Positions 8,014-19,542 of a stretch of 64,000 nucleotides of DNA are shown here, piece after piece. This DNA comes from an uncultured Brevibacillus sp. (GTDB taxonomy: Bacteria; Bacillota; Bacilli; Brevibacillales; Brevibacillaceae), in assembly GCF_947502445.1 (NCBI RefSeq), contig NZ_CANMZW010000025.1:18377-82376 (forward strand). The letters run 5' to 3'. A model generated the notes under the pieces. The model did no database searches. It was not told the DNA's origin and saw only the letters and a program-made list of their open reading frames with translations. A program made the position numbers and the translations under genes. Position 1 is the first letter of the stretch, and every line of letters starts with the position of its first letter.

Positions 8014-10133
8014 GTGAATAAAGACACATTGTTTACAGAATTCTCTGTGCCAACGTATGAACAATGGAGAGCAGCAGCAGAGAAATCACTGAAAGGTGCT
8101 TCATTTGACGCAAAGCTCTTGACCAAGACTGTTGAGGGGATTACGTTACAGCCGATTTATCGCAAAGAAGATACACAGAGAATACCACACTCAGCTGATC
8201 TGCCAGGAGTAGCACCCTTTGTGCGTGGGACCAAAGCAATAGAAGAACGGCAGACGCAAAGCTGGCATGTCAGCCAGGAAATTGTGGCGAATACAGCGAA
8301 AGCATTTAACCAAGCTGCGCTTCACGATTTAGCGCGCGGACAAACGATGGTAAACATAGTCTTGGACCGGGCAACTGCGATCGGTCTGGATCCGAACGAA
8401 GCAAAACCGGATCAGGTTGGAGATAGAGGATTATCCCTTTTTCGCAAAGAAGATGTAGAGGTGGCGCTTCAGGGTATTGATCTGGAAAAGGTTCCTCTTT
8501 ATGTAGAGGCCGGGGCACTAGGTTTACCAATCCTTGCGCTATTTATTGCTCATGTCGAAGCAGCCGGCAAGGATACAGCGAAGCTTTGTGGATGTATAGG
8601 TCAAGATCCTTTCAACGAATTAGTCACAGCTGGAAAACTGCCTTTCTCAGTAAATACCGCATTCGATGCGATGGCGCAATCTACCCGATGGGCGAGCAAG
8701 CATGCACCCCAACTGAAAACGATCCTCGTGGGGGCTCACCCGTATCACCAAGCGGGTGGGAATGCAGTCACAGAGCTTGCCTTTTCATTGGCGACCGGTG
8801 TTGAGTATATTCAGGCATTGCTTGAACGTGGGTTGTCAATTGATGAGATAGCACCACGTATTCAGTTTTCATACGCCATTGGATCGGACGTTTTTATGGA
8901 AATTGCCAAGCTCAGAGCAGCAAGAATGCTTTGGTCAAACATCATATCTTCCTATGGCGGTTCTGCTGAATCACAAAAGATGACGATACATGCGAGAACC
9001 TCTGCTTGGACAAAAACGGTTCTTGATCCTTACGTAAACCTGCTTCGTTCTACTACGGAAGCGTTTTCAGCGGTTATAGGCGGAGTAGACAGCCTGCACA
9101 TCTCTGCTTTTGATGAAGCGATTCGCCCAGCGAATGAGTTTTCAAGGCGGATCGCTAGAAATACCCAAATCATTTTAGAACAGGAAGCGCATTTGTCCAA
9201 AGTGGTTGACCCTGCAGGCGGTTCCTGGTACGTAGAATGGCTGACGGATGCACTGGCCAAAAAGGCGTGGGAACTGTTTTTGCAAACAGAAGAAAAAGGC
9301 GGAATGCTAGATTCCTTGAAAGCAGCAGCCCCGCAAAGTGTAATCGAACAGCTCGCCAAAACCAAGTCTGCCAGTATCGAGCAGCGGAAGGCAAGAATCG
9401 TAGGTACAAACATGTACGCAAATGTTCAGGAGCAGTCGCTTCAAAAAGAAACATTGCCAGCTATCTTCGATGAGCGGAAAGAAGCGTTAGCATCTCATCG
9501 AGCTGAGAAGGAGCAAAGCATTTTTGCCAAACAGCTGGAGCAACTGGCTGGAACAAGCGACAATCAGGTTGAGACTGCGGTCAAGGCTGCTCTCGCAGGA
9601 GCAACCATCGGAGATTTATCCAAAGCGGTGAGACAGTCCGATCAGGTAGAAACAGTCATTCAGCCACTGCGCTTGCATCGGGCATCCGAGGCGTTTGAAG
9701 CATTGCGCAAGCAGTCAGATATCTTTTTGGAAAAGACAGGAAAAAGACCGGCAGTCTTTTTGGCCAACATGGGTCCTGTCTCTAAACATAAGGCAAGAGC
9801 AGACTTTTCTGCAGAATTTTTTGCCGTTGGTGGTTTTGATGTCATTCGTGAGCACCAGTTTTCAACACCAGAGGATGCAGCGCAATCCGCTGTACAGTCA
9901 GGGGCAGCGATAACGGTAATTTGCTCCGATGATGCGAGCTACCCGGAGCTGGTACCTTCTTTGGCACAAGCGATCAAACAATCGAATCCGCAAATGCTTG
10001 TGCTGCTCGCAGGACTACCTGACGCAGAACTGCTGTCAAGCTATCAGGCACATGGAGTCGATGATTGTATTCATGTCCAAACAAACTGCTACCAAATGCT
10101 GCGCCAACTCCAGGAACGGATAGGAGTGATCTC

Positions 10134-10137
<4 letters not shown>
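8014..10137 (+). CDS. mutA: Methylmalonyl-CoA mutase, small (non-catalytic) subunit
   Basis: This 707-residue protein resembles the mutase barrel through residue ~550 (KSLKGASFDAKLLTKTVEGI, PVDPAGGSWYVEWLTD-like segment, SYGGSAESQKMTIHARTSAWTK). The C-terminal B12-fold region (about 560-707) lacks the DxHxxG cobalamin motif and reads GPVSKHKARADF instead, as expected for the small subunit of heterodimeric mutases, which does not bind B12. The GTG at 8014 follows GGGGGAGG. Its stop overlaps the mutB start (ATGA), which indicates translational coupling. The heterodimer interconverts methylmalonyl-CoA and succinyl-CoA in the cytosol. Confidence 0.93.
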
Positions 10138-12316
<2,179 letters not shown>

Positions 12317-12320
<4 letters not shown>

Positions 12321-13369
12321 GTGATGGTGCAAGCGATAAAACTTCCTTGACCTTTTCTTCGAAAGTCCGTCTACCCAAACTCAGTGTTGACCAGTTTGTA
12401 CAAGGCGTACTCGATAACAATCGGACGATCCTTGCTCAGGCGATCACGCTCGTAGAAAGTAATTCACCGATTCATCTGGATATGGCGCAGGAGGTCATCA
12501 GAAAGCTTCTTGGCCATACCGGAAATTCGATTCGAATCGGGATTACGGGGGTTCCCGGTGCTGGAAAGAGTACGTTCATTGAAGCGTTCGGCACCATGCT
12601 TTGTGAAAAAGGACATCGCGTAGCCGTTTTAGCCGTCGATCCGAGCAGTACCGTGACACGCGGCAGTATTTTAGGAGACAAGACGCGGATGGAGCTGCTG
12701 TCGCGAAATCCGCATGCCTTTATCAGACCGTCTGCAACAGGAGGTACATTGGGCGGGGTCAATCGGAAAACGCGAGAAACCATGCTCATCTGTGAAGCTG
12801 CAGGTTACGATGTGATATTAATAGAGACAGTCGGTGTCGGGCAAAGTGAAACGACAGTCAGATCCATGGTCGATTTCTTTTTGCTACTCATGCTGACAGG
12901 AGCTGGGGATGAACTGCAGGGGATCAAAAAAGGTGTCATTGAAATCGCCGATGCCCTCCTAATCAACAAGGCAGATGGAGAGAACCGCACACGGGCGCTG
13001 ATTGCAAAGGGAGAGTACAATCGTGCTCTGCACTATTTGCAGCCAGCAACGGTAGGTTGGGAAACAAAAGCATATATGTGTTCGGCACTGACGGGTGAAG
13101 GGATCGAGGATATTTGGAATGTCGTGACAGAATTTCGCGATAAGACGACAAAGACTGGTGGTTTTGCTGCCCGCCGCAAAGCACAATCGCTTGATTGGAT
13201 GTACAGCATGACACAGGATTATTTGCGAAGCATGTTTTTCAATCATCCACAGATCGCAAATCTGCTACCGCAAATGGAGGGGGCAGTCACGAGTGGTCAG
13301 CTGTCTCCTACTAGTGCGGTACAGCAGCTAATTACTGTCTTTGAAAATGCAATCTCGAAAAAGGAATAG
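12317..13369 (+). CDS. meaB: Methylmalonyl-CoA mutase-associated G3E GTPase MeaB
   Basis: This 350-residue P-loop GTPase (formerly called ArgK) has Walker A GVPGAGKST at about residues 78-86, a Walker B/switch region DVILIETVGVGQSE and the specificity motif INKADGEN. MeaB proteins gate adenosylcobalamin delivery to the mutase and protect it from inactivation. The four-base ATGA overlap with mutB fits stoichiometric production. The C-terminus (LSPTSAVQQLITVF) is the usual dimerisation tail. Confidence 0.96.
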
Positions 13370-13385
13370 AGAGAAGGTCGGACGT

Positions 13386-14936
13386 GTGAGCAATATGTAT
13401 GAAAAAATCGATGAACTAATGGAGCGAAAGTATAAAATCCAGCTGGGTGGTGGCGATGCAAGAATCGATGCACAGCATAATCGTGGCAAGCTGACCGCAC
13501 GTGAACGTATCGAGCTGTTGCTTGACCCGGACACCTTTATGGAGCTGAATCCGTTTGTAGAGCACCGTGCGACCCATTTTGGACTGGATCAAATGGACGC
13601 GCCAGGGGAAGGCGTCGTGACAGGCTACGGAAAAATTAATGGTCGCCCTGTCTATTTGTTCGCCCAGGACTTTACGGTATTTGGCGGTGCGCTTGGTGAG
13701 ATGCATGCCATGAAAATTGCTAAAGTGATGGACCTTGCAGCGAAAAATGGGGCTCCTTTCATCGGGCTAAATGATTCTGGCGGTGCGCGCATCCAGGAAG
13801 GAGTCAGCTCCCTGGATGGCTACGGGACGATTTTTTACCGAAACGCGATTTACTCGGGCGTCATCCCGCAAATTTCTGTGATTCTAGGACCGTGTGCAGG
13901 TGGCGCCGTATATTCACCAGCAATTACAGATTTTGTGTTCATGGTGGAAAAGACGAGCCAGATGTTTATTACAGGACCAAAGGTAATTGAAACGGTAACG
14001 GGGGAGAAAATCTCCGCTGAAGATTTGGGCGGTGCCAAGGTTCATTCATCGGTGAGTGGAAATGCACATTTTACAGCTGAATCCGAGCAAGAGGTATTGG
14101 AAGGTGTGCGCAGACTGCTGAGCTTCTTGCCACAGAATAATCAGGATCGTGCACCAGTGGTAGAGCCAGGGGCACGCGAGGATTGGCAAGAGGAACTCAT
14201 CGAGCTTGTACCTGCCGAGAGCACCAAGGTGTACGATGTACGCAAGGTCATCGAAAAAATCGTAGATCACGGCGATTTCATGGAGGTTCAGCCCAATTTT
14301 GCCCGTAACATCGTGATTGGATTGGCACGTATTGATGGACATAGTGTAGGAATCATCGCCAACCAGCCAAAGGTCATGGCAGGTGGACTCGATATTCATT
14401 CATCTGATAAACTGGCTCGTTTCATTCGCTTCTGCGATTGCTTCAATATCCCGCTGTTGACGTTTGAGGATGTTTCTGGCTTCTTCCCGGGTGTCAATCA
14501 GGAGCACGGCGGCATCATCCGCCACGGTGCCAAAATCCTGTATGCCTATTCTGAAGCGACTGTGCCGAAAATTACTGTGATTTTGCGCAAGGCTTATGGC
14601 GGAGCTTATGTTGCCCTGAACTCCAAATCGATTGGTGCCGATGTCGTTTACGCATGGCCGAATGCCGAAATTGCTGTAATGGGTCCTGAGGGAGCGGCCA
14701 ACATTATTTTTGCAAAGGAAATTGAGCAAAGCGACGATCCTGTGGCGACAAGAGCTGAGAAAATCGCCCTCTATCGTGAAAAGTTTGCCAATCCATACGT
14801 AGCGGCAAGCCTCGGCATGATCGATGACGTCATTGATCCACGCGAAACACGGAAAAAGGTAGCGGAAGCGCTGGAGATGCTGCGAAATAAAAAAGAGGAG
14901 CGTCCCTATAAAAAGCATGGAAACATCCCATTGTAA
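13386..14936 (+). CDS. Acyl-CoA (propionyl-CoA) carboxylase carboxyltransferase subunit
   Basis: A 516-residue carboxyltransferase of the PccB/MmdA type. Tandem crotonase folds are marked by RGKLTARERIELLLDP, LNDSGGARIQEGV, GPCAGGAVYSPAITDF, TGPKVIETVTGE, FEDVSGFFPGVNQEHGGIIRHGAK and RKAYGGAYVAL. The GTG at 13386 follows GAGAGAAGG and is preferred to the upstream frame inside meaB. With the biotin carboxylase and carrier in the same operon the most likely reaction is propionyl-CoA to methylmalonyl-CoA, feeding MutAB. A decarboxylase role is less likely because no membrane partner subunits are present. Confidence 0.93.
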   Translation: MSNMYEKIDELMERKYKIQLGGGDARIDAQHNRGKLTARERIELLLDPDTFMELNPFVEHRATHFGLDQMDAPGEGVVTGYGKINGRPVYLFAQDFTVFGGALGEMHAMKIAKVMDLAAKNGAPFIGLNDSGGARIQEGVSSLDGYGTIFYRNAIYSGVIPQISVILGPCAGGAVYSPAITDFVFMVEKTSQMFITGPKVIETVTGEKISAEDLGGAKVHSSVSGNAHFTAESEQEVLEGVRRLLSFLPQNNQDRAPVVEPGAREDWQEELIELVPAESTKVYDVRKVIEKIVDHGDFMEVQPNFARNIVIGLARIDGHSVGIIANQPKVMAGGLDIHSSDKLARFIRFCDCFNIPLLTFEDVSGFFPGVNQEHGGIIRHGAKILYAYSEATVPKITVILRKAYGGAYVALNSKSIGADVVYAWPNAEIAVMGPEGAANIIFAKEIEQSDDPVATRAEKIALYREKFANPYVAASLGMIDDVIDPRETRKKVAEALEMLRNKKEERPYKKHGNIPL

Positions 14937-14977
14937 GAAATATAAATGCTTATACGTAAAAAAGGGGAGAATCGGGA

Positions 14978-15433
14978 ATGAAGCTTCATGACCTACGGGA
15001 ATTTATCAAGCTGGTGAACCAGTCTTCCATTGAAGAGCTAGAGTGGCAAAATGGCAAAACCAGCATCGTGATTAAAAAGGGAGCGCCTGTAATCATCGCC
15101 TCCTCTGAACAACCACAACAGGTGAAGGAAGCAGAAAGCGGCTACCAAGAGGCGGCTGCTACTGCAGAAACAGCTGTGGAACCACAAGAACAACCGGCTT
15201 CCGTAGAAGAGACACAGCTGGTTGTCTCACCTGGCGTTGGACTTTTTCATGCTGACGTGACTCTGGGACAAGCGGTTAAAGCCGGTGAACGGGTCGGGCG
15301 TTGTACAGTTGACGCTTTGCAGCTAACCTCCGACATCCTTTCTCCAGTTGACGGAGAAATTACGGAAATACTCGTGATGGATGGCCAGTTTGTAGACTTT
15401 GGAAAAGCATTACTGGCGATCAAACCATATTAG
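14978..15433 (+). CDS. Biotinyl-domain protein lacking the biotin-acceptor lysine
   Basis: This 151-residue protein mirrors the first carrier in architecture: an N-terminal KLHDLREFIKLVNQSSIEELEW helix pair, an acidic/Gln-rich hinge (about 45-80) and a C-terminal biotinyl fold (LVVSPGVGLFHADVTLGQAV, then SPVDGEITEILVMDGQFVDFG). The hairpin that should read AMKM/AMKL is VDALQLTSDI: codon CAG at 15320-15322 puts Gln where Lys is biotinylated. The fold otherwise looks intact, so it may be a structural or decoy subunit rather than an active carrier. It sits between the carboxyltransferase and accC with a good GGGGAG site. Confidence 0.88.
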   Translation: MKLHDLREFIKLVNQSSIEELEWQNGKTSIVIKKGAPVIIASSEQPQQVKEAESGYQEAAATAETAVEPQEQPASVEETQLVVSPGVGLFHADVTLGQAVKAGERVGRCTVDALQLTSDILSPVDGEITEILVMDGQFVDFGKALLAIKPY

Positions 15434-15447
15434 GGAGGGGCACCGAA

Positions 15448-16794
15448 ATGTTTACAAAAGTCTTAGTTGCCAACCGCGGTGAAATCGCCGTCAGAATTAT
15501 TCGTGCGTGCAGAGAATTAGGAATTGCTACCGTTGCCGTTTATTCCGAGGCGGATCGTGAGGCATTGCACGTGGAGCTGGCAGATGAAGCCTATTGCATC
15601 GGTCCGACAGCCTCCAAAGACAGCTATTTGAATATGGCTCGTATCATGACAGTCGCTTTGCATACAAAAGCAGACGCAATCCATCCTGGATACGGCTTTT
15701 TAGCTGAGAACGCTTCTTTCGCGCAGCTGTGCCAAGATTGCTCGATTACGTTCATCGGGCCAGACCCAGAAGCAATTTCCAAAATGGGAGATAAATCGGT
15801 AGCGAAAACGACGATGAGCTTGGCAAACGTTCCTTTGGTTCCTGGCACAGACGGATTGATTGACGAGATCGAGGAAGCGCTCGAGGTAGCAAAAGAAATC
15901 GGGTACCCCGTCATTGTAAAAGCGACTGCTGGTGGCGGCGGTAGAGGAATGCGCGTGGCACATGACGTGGAGGAGCTGGAAAAATCCATTCGTCAGGCGC
16001 AAAAAGAAGCAGAAACGGCATTTGGCAACGCCGGTGTTTATTTGGAGAAATACGTGGAGGAGCCTCGCCATGTAGAAATTCAGATCATGGGCGATAAGCA
16101 CGGGAATGCCGTTTATCTGGGTGAAAGAGATTGTTCCATTCAGCGACGTCATCAAAAGCTGGTCGAGGAAGCGCCATCGCCTGCTCTGGACGAATCACTT
16201 CGAGAAAAAATGGGGCAAGCTGCTGTTGCTGCAGCAAAAGCTGTAAACTACCATGGTGCTGGAACGGTCGAATTTTTGCTGGATAAGCACGGGCAATTTT
16301 ATTTTATGGAAATGAATACACGTATACAGGTTGAGCATCCCGTAACAGAGATGATTACCGGAATTGATCTGATTAAAGAACAAATTGCCGTAGCAGCCGG
16401 TAACCCGCTTTCGTTTTCACAGGAGGATGTACAAATTGATGGTTGGGCGATTGAATGCCGGATTAACGCGGAGAATCCAGCCAAAAACTTTATGCCTTCC
16501 CCAGGGAAAGTAGCAAACTATTTGCCGCCAGGCGGGTATGGAGTCCGTGTAGACAGCGCAGTTTATCCGGGGTATGAAATTTCTCCGTTCTACGATTCCA
16601 TGGTAGCCAAGCTGATCGTTTGGGGCAAGGATCGCAATGAAGCGATTGCCCGTATGAAGCGAGCGCTCGGCGAATTTGTGATCGAGGGTGTCCACACGAC
16701 GATTCCTTTCCATGAAAAGCTGTTGGAGCATCCTGATTTTGTAGCAGGCAATTTCGCTACTAACTTTTTGGAAAAGCATACATTGGAGCTATAA
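15448..16794 (+). CDS. accC: Biotin carboxylase subunit of acyl-CoA carboxylase
   Basis: A 448-residue ATP-grasp enzyme with the full biotin carboxylase signature: KVLVANRGEIAVRIIRAC at the start, HPGYGFLAEN, the glycine loop TAGGGGRGM, ERDCSIQRRHQKLVEEAPS, EMNTRIQVEHPVTE and the C-terminal CRINAE motif. It carboxylates the biotin on the BCCP using ATP and bicarbonate. The ATG at 15448 follows GGGAGGGG. It is the last gene of the propionate operon; a second accC for fatty-acid synthesis is expected elsewhere in the genome. Confidence 0.95.
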   Translation: MFTKVLVANRGEIAVRIIRACRELGIATVAVYSEADREALHVELADEAYCIGPTASKDSYLNMARIMTVALHTKADAIHPGYGFLAENASFAQLCQDCSITFIGPDPEAISKMGDKSVAKTTMSLANVPLVPGTDGLIDEIEEALEVAKEIGYPVIVKATAGGGGRGMRVAHDVEELEKSIRQAQKEAETAFGNAGVYLEKYVEEPRHVEIQIMGDKHGNAVYLGERDCSIQRRHQKLVEEAPSPALDESLREKMGQAAVAAAKAVNYHGAGTVEFLLDKHGQFYFMEMNTRIQVEHPVTEMITGIDLIKEQIAVAAGNPLSFSQEDVQIDGWAIECRINAENPAKNFMPSPGKVANYLPPGGYGVRVDSAVYPGYEISPFYDSMVAKLIVWGKDRNEAIARMKRALGEFVIEGVHTTIPFHEKLLEHPDFVAGNFATNFLEKHTLEL

Positions 16795-16831
16795 ACAAGG
16801 AATCAACCATCCCTCTGATATAGCGCCAGTA

Positions 16832-16886
16832 ACGTTATAAAGCTCTGTGATGGCAATTTTCTTGCTGTTACAGAGCTTTATAACGT
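16832..16886. repeat. Perfect 17-bp inverted repeat with 21-bp loop
   Basis: The arm at 16832-16848 (ACGTTATAAAGCTCTGT) is the exact reverse complement of 16870-16886. It follows the carboxylase operon but has no T-run after either arm, so it is not a standard intrinsic terminator. It may be an mRNA 3'-end stabiliser or a relic of a small mobile repeat. Confidence 0.7.
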
Positions 16887-16950
16887 CTGATCATTGCATA
16901 GGTCGCTTCCACTGGAGATTATCCAGCAAAGTCCATGTGTTGGAATAAGC

Positions 16951-16986
16951 AAAATGGCTGCACCACTGTGATGGGCAGCCATTTTT
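16951..16986. terminator. Bidirectional terminator between carboxylase operon and relP
   Basis: AAAATGGCTGC (16951-16961) pairs with GCAGCCATTTTT (16975-16986). A runs and T runs flank the stem, so it can terminate both the rightward operon and the leftward relP transcript. Confidence 0.85.
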
Positions 16987-17024
16987 GCTGGTATGATCTT
17001 TTATGTCGTGCGACTGTCTGTGGA

Positions 17025-17774
17025 CTAAACGTTATTGGGACGATCGCTTAGCAACCGAAGCAGCGCTTCAGGCAGCTGAAATTGCTGGTTGCTTATACTG
17101 ATTTGCTTAAGATCCTCGCCCCATTCCTCAGCCTGGGCATCTTTTACCTCACTAATTTCGTTATGCAGTCGTTCCATTTTTCGATCGAGGGCTGCGGCAG
17201 AATCGGATGCTTCCTTTAATTCCTGAAGCAGAGTAGGGGGGACTGTCCGGTTGTATTTGTAATAAATTTTGTGCTCCAGACTAGCCCAAAAATCCATCGC
17301 GATCGTACGAATCTGCACTTCAACGCAGACATTTTCTTGCCGGTCAGACATGTAAATGGGAATTTCAACCAGCATGTGCAGACTGCGGTAACCGTTTTGC
17401 TTCGGATGAGAAATGTAGTCTTCGATTTCGATGATCTTCAAATCGCTCTGGTTTTGCAGCATATCGCAAATCCGATAAATATCGGCAATGAACGAGCAAG
17501 TGATTCGTATCCCTGCAATATCTGTAATGTTGGCCTTGATGCTCGGCAGCGAAATATCCAGACCTTTTTTATACAGCTTTTTCAAAATGCTTTCAGGCGA
17601 TTTTAACCTGGATTTGGTATGCTCGATCGGATTGTAATCGTGAAAAAGCTGAAATTCCTCAGTCAGGATGTCTATTTTTGTTTCGAATGCATCTAGGGCA
17701 AATTTATATGCCATCAAAAATCGAGTAATGTCGTTCTTGAATTTGCGAAATTGTTCCACTGGTAATGTGTTCAT
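17025..17774 (-). CDS. relP: Small alarmone synthetase, RelP/YwaC type ((p)ppGpp synthetase)
   Basis: A 249-residue RelA/SpoT synthetase-only protein. Diagnostic stretches are NPIEHTKSRLKSPESILKKL, DIAGIRITCSFIADIY, the catalytic NGYRSLHMLVEIP, VEVQIRTIAMDFWASLEHK and the coiled helical tail. The opening LMAYKFALDAFETKIDILTEEFQ matches YwaC (RelP) better than YjbM (RelQ). It transfers pyrophosphate from ATP to GDP/GTP. No hydrolase domain is present. The ATG is at 17774 with GAAAGGATA upstream. YwaC in Bacillus is induced by envelope stress; here a promoter with repeats lies just upstream. Confidence 0.93.
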   Translation of the reverse strand: MNTLPVEQFRKFKNDITRFLMAYKFALDAFETKIDILTEEFQLFHDYNPIEHTKSRLKSPESILKKLYKKGLDISLPSIKANITDIAGIRITCSFIADIYRICDMLQNQSDLKIIEIEDYISHPKQNGYRSLHMLVEIPIYMSDRQENVCVEVQIRTIAMDFWASLEHKIYYKYNRTVPPTLLQELKEASDSAAALDRKMERLHNEISEVKDAQAEEWGEDLKQISISNQQFQLPEALLRLLSDRPNNV

Positions 17775-17816
17775 CGTATGTATCCTTTCAATAGGGGATA
17801 GCGTCCAAAAAACGGC

Positions 17817-17852
17817 TAAGCTCTACGGTAAGCTCTACGGTAAGCTGTACGT
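17817..17852 (-). repeat. Three tandem 12-bp repeats in the relP leader
   Basis: On the plus strand the unit TAAGCTCTACGG occurs at 17817-17828 and 17829-17840, with a diverged third copy at 17841-17852. The repeats lie just downstream of the predicted relP -10 box, where the transcript begins, a position suited to an operator or a leader RNA element. Confidence 0.75.
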
Positions 17853-17880
17853 ATAGTAGAGTGAGATATGTTTTTGGCAA
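17853..17880 (-). promoter_or_regulatory. Candidate sigma-A promoter for relP
   Basis: On the minus strand TTGCCA (17880-17875) and TACTAT (17858-17853) are separated by 16 bp and lie about 80 bp upstream of the relP start codon. Confidence 0.5.
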
Positions 17881-18108
17881 AGGACTGCTTCGAAATATTT
17901 ACCTAGCTATTGATAATACGGCTGTGCGTGGGGGTTAGTTACTCTTCTCATAGTATAACGTCTCGACTCATGCAAAAGCCAGTTCGAGGGTCATGGATTC
18001 CTTGCGCAAAGTGTTTCTAGTTTTTTAAATGGACGGCATACTAGTTGTCCTGTTTTGTCTGGAGTGGACATATCCTTAAGAGAGGTAAATATACTACGGG
18101 GTGGTATC

Positions 18109-19002
18109 ATGGACGCTACAGCACAAGTGTTGTTCTATCTGATTTTCTCATACGTATGCTTCACTTGGTTTGTTTGGCGCAAGCGAAATAAGCTCGAACC
18201 GATGATCTGCATGGTAAGTGGAATGACTCTGGGGATGATGGTTGGACTGATCGCTGGACTGGTACTGGGGGTCTTGTTCAAAGGCGAGCTTGCCTATTCT
18301 ACGATGCTGTCCATTGCGATAGGTACTTTTTCCGGATTGATTTTCGGTATTCCTCTATCCATTCTGACCATGATCGAAGGAGCACTTGCAGGATTAATGG
18401 CTGGAATGATGGGGGCGATGCTGGGAGAAATGGTTCCTTACGAACAGGTAGAGCCTCTCTTATTCTTGTTCATCATGCTCTACACGTTTTGCATCATGCT
18501 CCTGACCAGACAGATCGCGATTTGTACAGATGAGAAAGGTCATCCACAAAAACGCTTTGGTTTGCAGCATCCTCTAGTTGGGGCGATGCTACTAATCGGA
18601 GTATTTCTATGGTTCCAATCACATCCGGTGTCATCCCATCCTCCTGTGCAGGAAGCAAAGCAAAGCGTCGAGCTCGTGGCATCTGATTATTTCTATCATC
18701 CCCAGCAAATTGTGCTGAAAAAGGGGGAGGAAGTAAAGGTGACGTACCATAATCAAGGAAAGCTCGAGCATGTCGTAGAAATTGTCTCTAAAGGAAATAT
18801 CGTCGTGGTACAAGACGCAGATGCTTCCGCACATGTGTATATGCATGACGCCAAGTCGACAGATGAGCTGCACTTGTACGCGCAGCCAGGAAAGAGTGTA
18901 TCGTATATGATTCGAGCTACGGCTGAGGGCGTGTATCCTTTTTACTGCACGATACCGGGGCATAAAGAGAAGGGAATGGTAGGGAGCTTAATCGTAAAAT
19001 AG
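18109..19002 (+). CDS. Membrane protein with C-terminal extracytoplasmic cupredoxin domain
   Basis: This 297-residue protein has about five or six hydrophobic, Gly/Met-rich helices (residues 5-145), a basic loop and another helix near 160-175. A cupredoxin-like beta domain follows from about 190 to the end. Type-1 copper ligands can be placed: His in KLEHVVEI, then Cys, His and Met in YCTIPGHKEKGM. Related domains bind copper for electron transfer or copper handling at the membrane surface. ATG 18109 is preceded by a CGGGGTGG site. It stands alone; no oxidase subunits adjoin it, so the redox partner is unknown. Confidence 0.82.
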   Translation: MDATAQVLFYLIFSYVCFTWFVWRKRNKLEPMICMVSGMTLGMMVGLIAGLVLGVLFKGELAYSTMLSIAIGTFSGLIFGIPLSILTMIEGALAGLMAGMMGAMLGEMVPYEQVEPLLFLFIMLYTFCIMLLTRQIAICTDEKGHPQKRFGLQHPLVGAMLLIGVFLWFQSHPVSSHPPVQEAKQSVELVASDYFYHPQQIVLKKGEEVKVTYHNQGKLEHVVEIVSKGNIVVVQDADASAHVYMHDAKSTDELHLYAQPGKSVSYMIRATAEGVYPFYCTIPGHKEKGMVGSLIVK

Positions 19003-19153
19003 ACTTCGGACGGGAAGTTGACTCGTATGGGTGCTAAACGGATTGGGCTTTACTCTTCAAAAACACTGTTATGTAAAATCACGTACACTTGTGTTAGGAT
19101 TATTTTAGTGATATTAACAAATTTTGTTTATGAATTCTGGTGAGGTGAATATA

Positions 19154-19387
19154 GTGACAGTATTTATAGGGATATTGCTTATATTATGGGGGATATTTAT
19201 CGTCTACGCTTCGTTGTTCAGAATGAAAAAGAAAGATTTAAAAGATCAGGGTGCCATTGGGGCAAGTGGATTTTTCGAATTGGAGTTATTATTGGTGCTA
19301 ACAAGCAAACTTCCAGCAGGGGTTGTGAAAGGCTTCATTTTATTGATTGGTGTTTCTTTCATAGCTCTTGGAACTGTTATGATTTAG
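19154..19387 (+). CDS. Small two-helix membrane protein
   Basis: A 77-residue protein with a hydrophobic helix at about 2-22 (TVFIGILLILWGIFIVYASL), a basic and polar loop (RMKKKDLKDQG), an amphipathic middle and a final helix (GFILLIGVSFIALGTVMI). GTG 19154 is chosen because GGTGAGGTG lies seven bases before it. I do not recognise the family. It precedes the ECF sigma gene by about 155 bp in the same orientation; it has no zinc-binding or HxxxCxxC anti-sigma motif. Confidence 0.65.
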   Translation: MTVFIGILLILWGIFIVYASLFRMKKKDLKDQGAIGASGFFELELLLVLTSKLPAGVVKGFILLIGVSFIALGTVMI

Positions 19388-19542
19388 CGAGGATTTACTA
19401 CTGTAAGGGGAGGAAGTCTGATCTAAAGGCGTACGAACTGATAATCGTTCGAATACGTCTTTTCTTGTTTGTGAAAAAATGCGTTGCCAAAGGGAACTTT
19501 TTCATTTCGAGAAAGGTCTAATGCGGTGAAAGGAGGTCTTAT

